A stretch of DNA of 64,000 nt from Mangifera indica (GCF_011075055.1 NC_058149.1:12902449-12966448), one strand, 5' to 3'. Shown: positions 17,479 to 28,853, counted from the first letter of the stretch. Program-made: numbers and translations. The notes: generated by a model not told the origin, from the letters alone.

Positions 17479-18173
17479 TGAGATATTAATTAAAATAGGT
17501 AAAAAAATTTTCGCATAAATCTTTTTAGGCAAAAGTACAACGATTTTACTTTTATAAGCAAATTTACTTTTAATTCCAAAAATATCATTCTTGACTTATT
17601 ACGTGACTTTTAGTAACTTACGTGTGCGTATTACAGTGTATGGATGTGTACAAGGTGTATAGATACGTATAGGGTGCGTGCAGGGTGGATAAGGTGAGTA
17701 CAACGTGCGTAGAGTGAGTACAGGGTGCGTGCAAGGTGTGTACCAGGTGCGTAGGGTACGTGTAGGGTGTATACAAAGTGCGTGTGGAGTGTGTGGGTGC
17801 ATAAAAAATATAAATAAATAAATATATTTATTTATATTTTTTACGCACTCTGCACGTACTCCGTATGCACCCACGCAGCTTATAAGCACTCCACACACAC
17901 CCCCGCACTCTATACCACCCCCCCCCCCACACACACACACTTTGTATGCACCTTACGTACCTTGTACACACTCTGCACGCAATCTATACTCACTCTACGC
18001 ACCTTGTATACACTCATACATTATGATACGCACACATAAATTGCTAAAGGTCACGTAATAAGTCAGAAAGAGTATTTTTGAAATTAAAATAAATTTACTT
18101 ATAAAAGTAAAATCATTGTATATTTGCCTAAAAAGGTTGAAATTTTTTTTATCGATTTTAATTAATATCTCTT
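17479..18173. mobile_element. 695-bp foldback (long-TIR) element, whole length palindromic
   Basis: Flanked by ATTTAA at 17473-17478 and 18174-18179; unit B has the uninterrupted site (TCATTTAATTATTTA near 44120). The outer arms of about 150 bp match as inverted repeats (AGATATTAATTAAAAT left and its complement right, CTTATTACGTGAC near 17595 versus GTCACGTAATAAG near 18050). Inside, a GTGCGTGCAGGGTG-type arm faces a CACTCTGCACG-type arm around an AT centre near 17810-17840. No gene. It is probably a Mutator-like or foldback MITE. Confidence 0.78.
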
Positions 18174-18547
18174 ATTTAATTATTTATAAAAAATTAACCT
18201 CTAATGCAATAAATATATATAAAATAAATATTTTATATATTTTTATCTAAAAATATTACAAAAACGTGTTTAAAACAGTGAAAGAAACGGCAAACATATA
18301 ATTTCGATATAAATCAAAGAGATGATTGATGGGTTTTCTTAATGCGGGGCGGCTTGACGATAAGAAACCATGAGTGAGTAAGGATAGTTTTGTAATTCTA
18401 TGAAGTCAACAAGTCAATGGATTTTAAAAACTGGTGCGAGGTGGAAGACAAAGACAAATGAAATGGCCAGTTAGCAACTTCCACCAAAGGCCAAAGAACA
18501 ATTTCCCATCCAACGTATCCTCTTATCTCAAATTTCTACCTCTTGAT

Positions 18548-19200
18548 TTAAAAATTTTCATTTACATACCCATAAATGATTAAAGTTAACGAAACACTAA
18601 CTCTTTAAAATTTTATTTCTTCCCCCCTTAAAGCATAAAAACTAATAATTTTTCTCAAAAGTTAAGTTTTAAAATATGACATTTTCTCTCTTAGGGTTTA
18701 GTTTTCAAATTCTAACCCTATCTTCTGTGCTTCTCCAATAGCATCTCATTTCTCTTACTCTGATGGTCACTCTTATACAATCTTTTCCTTTGATTGACAA
18801 TCCTAAACCCACCATCTTTTTCTCCTTGACGAAAATAAGATCTCGTCTTTATTCGATCTTGTTTTTGTTTTTTTGATAAAGTTAAGATTTATTTTCAATG
18901 TCAATTGACGTTGTCTAAGCTTCCAAATGAGAGAACCTTGGCTATTGGAGAGAGAAAAGACATTGAAAGATATTCATCGTCGACAATAGTGTCTTTAACG
19001 TCAAAGATTTAAAAACTAAACTCTAAAGAGAAACTATCATTTTTTAAAACTTAAAGTAGGAGAAAACTTTTAGTTTTTGAAGTTTATAAGAGAAAAAAAT
19101 TAAATTTTAGTATATTTTTAATATTATAAATAAAATAATAATTTTATTATTAAAATTGTTAATTTTAATTATTTATAGATGAATATTTAAGAGTTTTAGA
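18548..19200. mobile_element. Older foldback/long-TIR element shared by A and B
   Basis: The left arm (GTTAAGTTTTAAAATATGAC, TTTAGTTTTCAAATTCT near 18660-18710) recurs inverted at 19000-19070. The outer part (ATGATTAAAGTTAACGAA near 18576) pairs with TTAATTTTAATTATTTAT near 19160. The aligned copy in unit B is about 44668-45290. The boundaries are approximate and no target duplication was resolved. Confidence 0.5.
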
Positions 19201-19822
19201 ATTAAAAAATAAAAATTTGGAATAAAAAGATACTTTTTCGGTGAAAATGAGTGCTTTTGGCCCCCGCCAAACCCCAATTTTTCTAATTGGAATGAAAGGG
19301 CATCATTTATCGTTGACTGTTGACGATAAATAGGAGGAGAATAGTCATGTGAACCCAATTTTCCTTCCAAAGATACCACTCTTTTTTGGTTCTTCTTTTG
19401 AAATAATTAATTTTCATAGACTACTTTATTCCTAGTTGACCCACTTTCACGTGGCTTAATTGTCCCTCATTAATGAGGAAATTAGAAAAAAAATCCTTGC
19501 GCATGATCCGATAATCCACTTTATGACTGGGGAGATTAATTATTATTATTTTTTTAGTATTTTAATAAAGCTATATTAATGATATAATCAAGAATGTAAG
19601 GATTTTCAACTGATGCTTGCTGCCTAACCCAACAAAATCTACTTTTTTTTTTTTTTTACTTCATATTTGAAGTAGAAAATAATTAATAATGGATTAAGAA
19701 TGTAGTCGTTTGGTAAGGGTTTGATATTGTTCTTCCTATTCATAATCACACTTTAGAATCGGAGAAAAAGGACCAAAGTGGAGCCAAAATGTTTGATTGT
19801 TCTTTACCAAACTTGACTCTTA
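19201..19822. other. AT-rich spacer shared with unit B
   Basis: Aligns to about 45290-45940 in unit B. The homology with B stops at about 19838, inside a palindromic MITE, and resumes near 29000. Confidence 0.5.
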
Positions 19823-19974
19823 TTAAATATACAATAATATTATTTGTATAATTTTATATATAAATAATAATATATTATTATATAATTTAATATTACATTA
19901 TTTTTAATTATTTAATTATATGATAATATATCATTATTTATACATAAAAATTTTTTATATATATATAATTTTTA
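19823..19974. repeat. AT-rich palindromic MITE, interrupted on its right by a MULE
   Basis: Same family as 636-782, with arms containing TATAAATAATAATATATTAT and ATGATAATATATCATTATTT. The adjacent TAATTTTTA at 19966-19974 is one target copy of the Mutator-like element that follows. Confidence 0.5.
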
Positions 19975-20215
19975 GGGAAATTAAAATAATTACCCCAAAG
20001 ATTAAGGGGCAAAACGAAATTACCCCAAACTTTTAACATTAAACGAAAATGCCCCAAAATTGCGAAGAGACGAAAATGCCCCTCCACTCAAAATCCTCCA
20101 TAACCACGCGCACAAAAGCCAAACACACGAAAACAGTCCGTTTTGAACTCACGTTTCGCGCACTCGGCAACTCCGACTTTATCCGGTGATTTTTCCGACT
20201 TTTCCGGCAACGACG

Positions 20216-21411
20216 ATGGACAAAAAGGTTAGTAAAACAACCCTTGTCATCTCTTTATGCATTTCATTTCACAATTTGAGCGATTTGATGTGAAATTTGG
20301 GTGTAAATTGCGTTAGGGTTCGGTTTGAAATTTGGGTGTAAAATGCTTGATTGTTTGCTGATTGTGATGAATTATGTTAGGGCTTTTATGTTAGATTAGG
20401 TGTAGAGTTGATTGTTGTTGAAATGAAGTTTGAAAAACGAAGTTTGGAGGGTGAAACGTGGCCACACGAATTCGACAGTCACCACGCGAATGGCGCAGTG
20501 ACCACATGAATTCGTGTGGTCAGAATTCGTGTAGACGGGGAGGTGTTTTGAACTTTTCAAACTTCGTGGACTACACGGAATCGTGTGGTTGGGGGTGAAA
20601 CTGCGTATTTCATCGTGTGGTGGGCAATATTAGAAATTAGAAAACTTGGTGGGCTGGCAAACTTACGGTCAACCCCCCGAATTCGTGCGGTGGACTCACG
20701 AATTCGCGAGGTTGACGCACGAATTCGCGTGGTGGACACGCGAATTCCCGTGGTGGGCCAAATTGCTGTTTTTCAGAGTTATCCAGCATGCGTTTCCTCT
20801 GGTTAGAATCAGGGGGCAGAATGCAATTCTATTAAATTTTAGGGCTTTTTTGATATTTTTCATATGCGATTAAATTAAAATTTAACCATCTTAAGGTTTT
20901 TTGACGTGTAGAATTCGAATTTGATATCTATTTTTTCAAATAAGGCCTCTATGTATGGAATTGAATAATTTCTTCCGTAAAATTTATATAAATTTAATAT
21001 AATTGTAATTTAATTTTCATACAGGTAGCTATACAAAAGAGAAAAAGAGACGAAAGCAAAGATGAACTGCGATTTCCTCTCGAAAAACACTTCAAGGCTC
21101 AAGTTACTACACGTGGATATAGAGATATTGGAGTCGTGATCAAAAAATTATTAACAGAGAGACAATTACAAATGTTTCGACGTACATGCTTCGGACACTT
21201 CCTAGAGTTGAAGGATAGTCGATTTAGTGGGGTCCTAATACATTCCTTCATCCTTCGAGCGGTAAATAAGGTGACTTTGGGAGAGGAGTTATGGTTTCGG
21301 GTTAACGACGTGGATGTCAGATTCACCGTCCCCGGATTACAACGCTCCAAATTAAGGCAATACTCTGACAGCAACATAAATGACTCTTCCGGTGTCCCCC
21401 TCAATGATTGA
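20216..21411 (+). pseudogene. DUF1985-type (Ulp1-associated) gene fragment in a MULE
   Basis: Exon 1 at 20216-20227 (MDKK, then GT) and exon 2 from 21025 (after TACAG) form one frame to the stop at 21409-21411. Exon 2 contains FRRTCFGHFLELKDSRFSG, LIHSFILRAV and ELWFRVNDVDVRF, the pattern of plant DUF1985 domains that precede Ulp1-like C48 protease domains in Mutator elements. After about residue 105 the frame runs into antisense MURA sequence, so the protease part has been deleted. The 800-bp intron holds an EcoRI-type palindromic repeat cluster. Assigned by pattern recognition only. Confidence 0.65.
20440..20762. repeat. Cluster of GAATTCG-centred palindromic repeats
   Basis: About eight units of roughly 17-20 bp, each with a core like CACGAATTCGCG or CACACGAATTCG followed by TGGTGG/GTGGAC, occur in two groups (20460-20540 and 20675-20758). 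Several cores are perfect dyads (CACGAATTCGTG). They lie in the intron of the DUF1985-type fragment. Confidence 0.7.
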
Positions 21412-22577
21412 AGCGCCCAATTTCTCGCCCGCCATGCTTGTGCGTATGATATATCAATTTTATATCGGTCGGCGATATCAGCAATGATCTCCTTCGGTCG
21501 ATAAATACGATCAACTAAGATGAATTTGGTCCTCAAAATCTGCCCCAAAGCTCGAGCACCTGCTTGCCTATGATGAGGTAATATCTGATTTCTGCAACAT
21601 GTGTGACAGCTATCCAAACGACGTAATTCAAAGCTATCAGTTTCTCCCACCCTAACTGCCCGTGCACGCCATTTACATTCTTTGTTACGACATTCAAGAA
21701 CCCATCTAAGCGTGTCTGATTTTTTCACTCTAAATTGATATCCCCTACGAAGTGCGTCTTGAGTTATCGCATCAATCACATGTTGTTTACTAGGAAATAA
21801 TGTACCAACTTTTGGAGAATCAGTATCCGTCGATGCTTTAGAGTTTCTAGATGTAGATGGTTGATCAGGAAAAGGTGGTAACCAATGAAATGCATCAGTA
21901 AGAACATTCCCACCAGCAAGATTTATTTCTGGAAAATAACTCGTACCTCCAATATCGTTATTACCATAGGTCTTCTCTTCAATCTCTGGTTCTTCGATTG
22001 GAATATTATGTTCAACCTTTCCATTAAATTCACTCCAGTCTGGAAAAGTTGCTTCGCCCCCATTAAGGAATTCTTCTGCGTGATACAATGCATCAACGTT
22101 AACTTCATTTATATGTGCAAAATCTTCCTCTAAGAATTCTTGTTTCGGATTGATCTGGATATTTTGCATCTCTTCTACACCAATAGTTTGATTTTCTGGA
22201 TAACTGCTCGACTCACCACCTTGAAAATCTTCATTCGCTTGTTGAGTCTCGTAACTATCATCAGTAAATTTAGTTATAACAAATATTGGAACACATTCTT
22301 TGAAGAGGTTAGATAGACCGTTAAGAACCTCAACATCTTCATCATTCGAAATTTCTATCGGAACACCGTCGTCGAGATGCCTCGGTTTCATGCTTAACTG
22401 AATGTTAAATATCCGTCGATCTATATTACACTTGTCGCTCACTATTTTGATTAATTCTTCGAATGATGTGTGTTCTGAAATTTTAATCAATTTCCTATTA
22501 CCTCCAACATATTTTATAACATTATCACCCTTTTCTATCCAATTTCCCCCATATCTAATTGAAGCATATCCAGCCAT
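21337..22577 (-). pseudogene. MURA (MuDR-type) transposase, N-terminal half only
   Basis: The ATG at 22577 opens a frame with a PB1-like N-terminus (RYGGNWIEKGDNVIKYVGG; residues about 5-105), an acidic linker, and the MuDR DNA-binding domain (FPSKQHVIDAITQDALRRGY, then LECRNKECKWRARAVR with its zinc-coordinating Cys/His set and CHTC). It continues through YAQAWRARNWAL and ESFMLLSEYCLNLE. Near 21340 it meets the antisense DUF1985 fragment, and the DDE catalytic core and SWIM finger are absent. The element cannot supply transposase, but its ends might be moved in trans. Confidence 0.8.
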
Positions 22578-23613
22578 TTAGATTAATCCTACAATAAAAT
22601 ATATAATCAACATAAATAATACGACTGAAAATAATATTTACATATGTCTATTACATAATTATTCCTATTCCATAATTCAATTATATATTGTGACTACTTA
22701 AATATATCATATTTTGTTATTAAACTTTAACAAATAATAATTTAATTTAAAAGGATAGTTTTGGTATTTAAAAGGATATTTGGGGCATTTTCGTTAAAAA
22801 ATTTTAATATAAGGGTATTTTTGTTAACTCCTAAAATTTGGGGGTAAATTGTATATTGCCCAAATCAAATATATAATTAACATAAATAATACGACTAAAA
22901 ATAGTATTTACAGATGTCTATTACACAATTATACCTATTTCATACTTCAATTTGACAAAATAATATTATTAAACATATCCTAATAATTTATTATATAAAA
23001 TATCACATATAATTACATTATTGATAAAATAATAACGATTAAAGTAATATCATGTTATCCTATACTACTATAATATTTAAAACATAACCTATCTAATTTT
23101 TATTATTTTACATATTACATACAACTATAATTTATTATATAAAATATCACATATAATTGCATTATCAATAAAATAATAACGATTAAAGTAATGACAGGGA
23201 TAAATACCTCGTAATGACAAACTTTTCTCTTCACGCCCGAAATCTTGAACACGAACTTAATTTCTCTCTTCAGAAATCTCTCTCAGATATGTTAAAAATG
23301 AAGGAAGATATGTGGTTTATATAGAAATAGAGGAAGGGCAGTTTCGGTATTATTTTGGGGCATTTTGGTTTAAATACTTTAACTTAAGGGTATTTATGCT
23401 TTGACCCCAAAATTTATGGTAAATTTGTTTATTACCCTTAAATAAAATAGTAATTTAAATTAGAAGGGTAGTTTTGGTATTTAAAGAGATATTTGAGGTA
23501 TTTTCGTTTAAATACTTTAATTTAAGGGTATTTATGCTTTAACCCCAAAATTTGGGGTAAATTATTTATTACCCCACTAAAAAGGGCATTTATTTAAATT
23601 TTTCTAATTTTTA

Positions 23614-23875
23614 TGTATAAATAATGATATATTATAGCTTTACTCTTAAATATGATGGTGTGAAGAAAACAAGTGGAAAACCAGCAGCGCAGCCTCAAAA
23701 GTCAATTACGATAATCTCGCAAGGGCAAAGACGAAACTTGTCTGTTGTCACTCAAATTTTCACTTGACAATATCTAGGCTTTGTTTTTCTAATAAGACAA
23801 TTAATTAATTTTTAATATTTTATTTTACTTTTTTTTTTACTGATATATAATTATTTTAGAATATTAATTAAAGAG
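23614..23875. other. Unique spacer between two transposons
   Basis: About 23640-23790 is ordinary-looking sequence with no match elsewhere in the window. It suggests that unit B lost this region by deletion, as well as unit A gaining transposons. Confidence 0.35.
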
Positions 23876-24417
23876 TAATACTATGTGTATTTACTTTAAG
23901 TACATAAATATATACACATAGAGACGTCAATGGGCCGTGCCGGCCGGGCCGGGCCGACTTCAGCACGGCCCGTTGGGCTAATGGGTCGGGCCGGGCCCGA
24001 GGCCCAAACAGTAATGGGCCTTCGGGCCGGGCCGACCCTTTGAAATATAAAGGCCCAAAGCCCGGCCCATATACTAACGGGCTTTAAACGGGTCGGGCCG
24101 GGCCTTAGTAAACGGGCCGGGCCGGGCCTCAGTAAATGGGTCAGGCCGGGCCTCAGTAAACAGGCCGGGCCGGGCCTTATTAAATATTTTTAAAAAAAGT
24201 TTTAATTAAAATTTTTAAACACAAATTATTTTTCAATTATTAAAATCGAGGACAGTACCCCGAATATTTTATTTATAATCCCTCACTTATGACGGAGGAA
24301 TACAGTGGTTACATGATAAAAAATATTATAAATTGTTAATAAAATACAAATAAATTAATTTACATATTGTATAAATTACAAAACATAAATAAAATTTATC
24401 TACTATATAATATTTAT

Positions 24418-26551
24418 CTATTCATCTTCTACATCCAAATCTTTGAATTCTTCAAAGACATCTTCTGTCACACGATTCTGTAATTTAAAATCAGCTTTGA
24501 TCCAATCTTTCATGCACATTATCGCTTCGACCATATTTGGATGTAAATTGGATCATCTATCATCCAGCACACATCCCCCTGCACTAAAAGCGGATTCCGA
24601 TGCTACAGTTGACACCGGAGGTGTTAGTAGATCTCGAGCCATGGCTGCAAGCACAGGAAAGGTTTCTACCTTGTCTTTCCACCATGCCAAAACATCTAGT
24701 TTTTCAGCATTATATCTTTGAATAATTTCAGGATAATGGTCAATATTTATATAATTGTAAAATTGACTATAATTTGTACTTTGACTAACAGTTTGTTTAC
24801 CTTTGCGCAATAAAGACCATATGCGTGACTTTTTTTTACCTGAACTACCAGAGCTTACCTCTGGTGCAGAACTTTGTCCAGTTTTTCCATATTTTTGTTC
24901 ATAAATACTATACATATCAAATAAAAATTCTTGAACATATTCAACAGAATTTACATTGCTATTAATTGACAAATTTTCATTAATAACATCAAATAAATTT
25001 TGTAATCCATTAGTTTTTGCCCTAGGATCTAAAATAGTAGCTGCAGAATAAAGTAAAGGAATTTCACTCCAATATTTTTTAAATTTTTGTTCCATTTGCA
25101 TACATATATTTTGAAAAGCATTATGAGAGTGACGATACCTATGTTCTTTAAATATATCACTTATTTCTACCATATTATATATTATAGAACAAGTTGTCGG
25201 ATAATACACACCTGAGCAATGATCTGTGGCTGTTTTCAATGGCTCTAACAAGTTCATTAAAGCCATAGCTATTTCCCAATCTTGATCTGTCAAAAAAATA
25301 GGATCTTGCGAATCCATTGGTTGGGTATTGAAGTATCGTGTTATAGGAACTTCATACCCTTCGCATGCTTTCAACATGAGATATGTTGAATTCCACCTAG
25401 TGCTAATATCTATTTTTAATTTTTTCCTTCTTAACCCCATTGATTTACATAATTGATGATATGCTTGTACCCGTGATGGGGATGATGAAATATATGCAAT
25501 GGCATGTCTAATTACTTCTAAATGTTTTTTTGCCAAACTCAAGCCATCTTGAGCGATTAAATTAATAATATGACATGCACACCTAACATGAAATAATTTT
25601 CCATTAAATGGAGGAGATAAATGATTATGCATATATTCAATAACTTTATTATTATTTTTAGCATTATCTAAAGTAATTGAAAAAATAGAATTATTAATTT
25701 TATATTCATCAAAAATATTTGCTAATGAACGATAAATTGCAAGACCATTATGTGGATATTCTAAATTTCTAAATGCAATAACTTTTTTGCATAATTGCCA
25801 ATCAGAATTAATATAATGAGCAGTTGCACAAAGATACCCTATACGTTGATTTGTAGCAGTCCATAAATCAGAAGTTATTGAAATAACACCATTAAAATTA
25901 CTTAATTCTCCAATAATTTTTATTTTCATTAGTTCATAATTTCTCAATATATCTGACCTAAGAGTTGACCTAGGAATTCTTCTAAATGCTGGTTGAATAC
26001 TATTTTGCATCATCCATTCTAAAATTTCATCTTCTGCATAACTAAAAGGTTGATCAAAAGCAACGATATACCTGGGCATGTAATCTCGAACCTTCATTTG
26101 ATCGTACGTAAAAGTTGACATTTCTCCCATATGTCCAGAACCGCTCGGACCTCCTGCTGAAGTGGCACCTGGACCAACAGATCGCGATCTGGTGAATGCA
26201 ATTTGTTTTTGTCCTCTAAGTTCATGTGGAATTTTTTTTACAGTAATCAGTAACATGTCGGCGAAGATGTCCCGTCCCACTTGTACTTGCACATGTTAAA
26301 CAAGAACCGCAATGTTTGCATACTGCTCGACGAATTAATTTCCCCTTTATTGTTTCCTCTATTCTATCAAAGTGTTCCCATACCATTGACGTTTGTTTTC
26401 TTTTTCTCTCTGTCGAACAATGCGAACCTGTACCCGTACCACTTTCACCTGTTGGTGCTCTACCTATCCCACCTTGTGCATCATCAATAATATCATCAAC
26501 GCCAGCATGATAATATTCAAATGGATTGAATTCATTTGACATTGGATCCAT
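24418..26551 (-). pseudogene. hAT (BED-finger) transposase, one frameshift and one nonsense codon
   Basis: The ATG at 26551 begins a protein with a BED zinc finger (WEHFDRIEE, VCKHCG, then HLRRHVTDYC). An eight-A run on the minus strand (about 26229-26236) shifts the frame; the rest continues one frame over. Typical hAT features follow: ITSDLWTATNQ and CHIINLIAQDGL in the RNase H-like core, STRWNST, and the dimerisation region LDVLAWWKDKVETFPVLA with PVSTVASESAFSAGG. A TGA after LDDR (24553-24555) precedes about 44 further in-frame conserved residues up to TAG at 24418-24420. The A-run indel could be a sequencing error; the TGA is less likely to be. Confidence 0.9.
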
Positions 26552-26751
26552 TTGTAATATTTTGTAATGATAAAATTAAAATAAAATGAAATTAAAAATA
26601 TAATAAATAGTTGAGATTGAGAGTTTGAGAGATTGGGAGTTTGAGAGATTGAGAGTTTGAGAAATTTGTAATTGTAATTGAAAATGAAAATGAAAAATTG
26701 AATAGGTTTTTATAGGAAAAAATCAATTAATTAAAAAAAAAATTAAAACAA

Positions 26752-27010
26752 AGTTTGGCAACGGCTACTGGCGCCAGTAGCCGTTGCCAACGGCTTCTGC
26801 CTCTGCCTTGTGGCAGAAGCTAGCCAACGGCTTCTGCCAAGGCAGAAGCCGTTCTGCCAAGCAGAAGCGTTCTGCCTGGGCTTCTGCCTGGGAGAAGCTT
26901 GCTTCTGCCAGGCAGAATTAGCTTCTGCCACCAGGCAGAAGCAGCTTCTGCCACCAGGCAGAAGTAGCTTCTGCCATTTGGCAGAATTTGCTTCTCCCAT
27001 TTGGCAGAAG
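26752..27010. repeat. Subterminal TTCTGCC/GGCAGAA array of the hAT element
   Basis: I count nine TTCTGCC and seven GGCAGAA in about 260 bp, in alternating orientation and often back to back (GCCAGGCAG, GCCACCAGGCAG). hAT transposases bind short subterminal repeats of this kind, so these are the likely binding sites. They also lie upstream of the transposase start and may affect its expression. Confidence 0.7.
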
Positions 27011-27345
27011 AAAAAATTAAAAAAAATTATATATATATGTGAACAGTGTCGGGCCGGGCCGGGCCAGCTCATGGGTTTAATATTAAGGCCCGGCCGATAA
27101 GCCCATGGGCCCGGCCCGGCACGCTACAGTACGGGCCGGGCTTTGTCGTGCCCGAGGCTTTTCTTCGTGCTTCGGGCCGGGCCTCCATTCGATCCGGTCC
27201 AATTGACGTGTATAATACACATTCATATGTGTCATGATATGATTAGTTATTGTTTTATTCTTAATTCAAAATCATCCAATCATATGATGACACATATAAA
27301 TATGTATATATTTATATACTCAAAATAGATACACATAGTTTTATT

Positions 27346-27481
27346 ATTAATTAAAATAGTTCACTTTTTTAATTTTTTATACATATGTAACTTTACTTTT
27401 TTTTATTGTATAAATATAATCATTTTTTAACTTATTTTTGTATTTAAAAAAACAAATTTTAAAATTTAGAGTTAACCGGAT
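27346..27481. other. AT-rich spacer between transposons
   Basis: Ends with AACCGGAT (27474-27481), one target copy of the next element. Confidence 0.4.
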
Positions 27482-28845
27482 TAGGAATGGCAATTTGGAC
27501 CCGATTTTAGGGGCCCCGACCCTCCCCGACCCTAACGGGGAGGGGATTCCCCGATAAAAACGGGGAAAGGGGCGGGGATGGGGATGAAAAAAATCTCCGT
27601 AATCGGGGACGGGTCGGGGACGGGGATACATATGTCCCCGGCCCGCCCCTCCCCTCCCCGCCCCTCCCCGGCCCGCCCCGCCCCGGCCCGCCCCTCCCCT
27701 CCCCCTAAATCCAATATATTAATATATTTACTAAAATTATAACTTTAATAAGTTTTATTACAAAATTGCCACCCATTTTTTAACCCTAAATCTAAATCTC
27801 TTTTTCCTTCAATTTTTCACTCCACAGCCACACACTCTCTCTCCCAGCCAAAGCTTCCATTTTTCTCTCCACAGCCACACACTCCCTCTCCCAGCCAAAG
27901 CTAAAACAAAGCAGAGACTAAAATTTCTCAATATTAAGGTTGTATTGCTTTTTGTTTCCTTTTTGTTTCATTTTCGTTTCTGTGGAAATTTGTTCCAGCT
28001 TGTTTTGGTGTCATGAGATGATGTTTTGGTGTATAGTATAATTACAAGGGATTAATTGAATCAACTACAACCAACTGCAGTAAAGCTGAGTAAGAAGTGG
28101 TTGGTTTGTCAAATGTAGTCCCAAATCATGATTATTCATACTTGTAGTTACTAGCTGCCCTTTGGGTTAAATAAACTTTGCTGCAAGGCTCGTAATTAGT
28201 GGATGCTTTTGCTGCTTTATCAAAGTGGCCATTCATTTTGGTGTTGGAGCTAATAATGTGGTGTTTCTCATTTTATTACTATTATTTGTTATCCAGTTTC
28301 TGGCTATCCAATGAGTGCCGCCCGCTGCATTGCAAGAATTTGTGAGGCTCTGGAAGACAAGTGAGATATATTATAAGTTAATTTAACTGCCCCCAAAGGG
28401 ATTAGTTCAATTTTTGAGTAATTTATTTTTGTATCCATTATGTAAACAAAGTATCTAACTCGAAGATATTTGTCAAAAATGAAATTTATGAGACTTTTGT
28501 GAATGTTGGTGTTTACATGTTGGAAGGGATTAAGTTAAGTTTCAGTTTTTTTGAGTCACCATTTTGAGCTATGTTTTTGGACCGGATCTATATTTACGGG
28601 TATGGGGAGGGGATTTTTCCCCATGGGGACGGAGAGGGGATGGGGCGGGGATTTTTCCCCGCGGGGACGGGGAGGGGATGGGACGGGGATTTTTTCCCGC
28701 GGGGACGGGGAGGGGATGGGGAGGGGACGGGGATTCTTTATTATCCCCGTAACGGGGACGGGCCGGGGACGGGGATTGATATTCCCTACGGGGACGGGGA
28801 CGGGGATTGATATCCCCTCCCCGCCCCTCCCCGTTGCCATCCCTA
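27482..28845. mobile_element. 1.36-kb non-autonomous hAT-type element with GC-rich ends, 8-bp TSD
   Basis: AACCGGAT at 27474-27481 and 28846-28853 flanks it. The ends are TAGGAATGGCAA (left) and TAGGGATGGCAA (complement of right), a common plant hAT TIR. Subterminal blocks are runs of GGGGACGGGGA / CCCCTCCCCG. The middle (about 27760-28440) has normal composition, a 50-bp tandem duplication with CCACAGCCACACACTC (27826-27900), and an exon-like stretch at 28299-28366 preceded by TTATCCAG. No transposase. Confidence 0.85.
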
Positions 28846-28853
28846 AACCGGAT

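Larger units (their letters stand above)
19975..23604. mobile_element. Mutator-like element with 9-bp TSD (KI/CUMULE type, internally deleted)
   Basis: TAATTTTTA flanks the element at 19966-19974 and 23605-23613, the 9-bp size typical of Mutator. Both ends are rich in GGGGTAATT / AATTACCCC motifs and pair as imperfect TIRs. Inside, a rightward DUF1985-type gene fragment and a leftward MURA fragment converge and abut near 21340. Families of this type carry a MURA gene plus a Ulp1-protease-like gene; here both catalytic halves are missing. At the right end, the terminal AT-rich module with GGTAGTTTTGGTATTTAA is repeated (about 22750-22858, 23325-23440, 23455-23577). Confidence 0.8.
23920..27214. 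mobile_element. 3.3-kb hAT transposon with 8-bp TSD ATACACAT
   Basis: ATACACAT at 23912-23919 and 27215-27222 brackets the element. Near the ends, ACGTCAATGGGCC (left) and ACGTCAATTGGACC (complement of right) pair as imperfect TIRs. Both subterminal regions are dense in GGGCCGGGCC (about 23935-24180 and 27048-27185). It carries one leftward BED-finger/hAT transposase gene with two lesions. The promoter-side subterminal region holds a TTCTGCC/GGCAGAA array. Confidence 0.85.
23876..27345. mobile_element. Palindromic MITE split by a hAT element
   Basis: Left part 23876-23919 (ACTATGTGTATTTACTTTAA) and right part 27215-27345 (ends ATAGATACACATAGTTTTAT) are inverted ends of one MITE of the window-wide family. 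The hAT element at 23920-27214 lies between them and is flanked by ATACACAT on both sides. Confidence 0.7.

Noticed and set aside
17599..17940. 113-codon frame with Cys/Gly and Thr/His/Pro repeats
   Set aside because: It lies wholly in the foldback element's simple-repeat arms.
26743..27100. Ala/Gln/Lys-rich frames near the hAT element end
   Set aside because: Produced by the TTCTGCC/GGCAGAA array, not by a gene.
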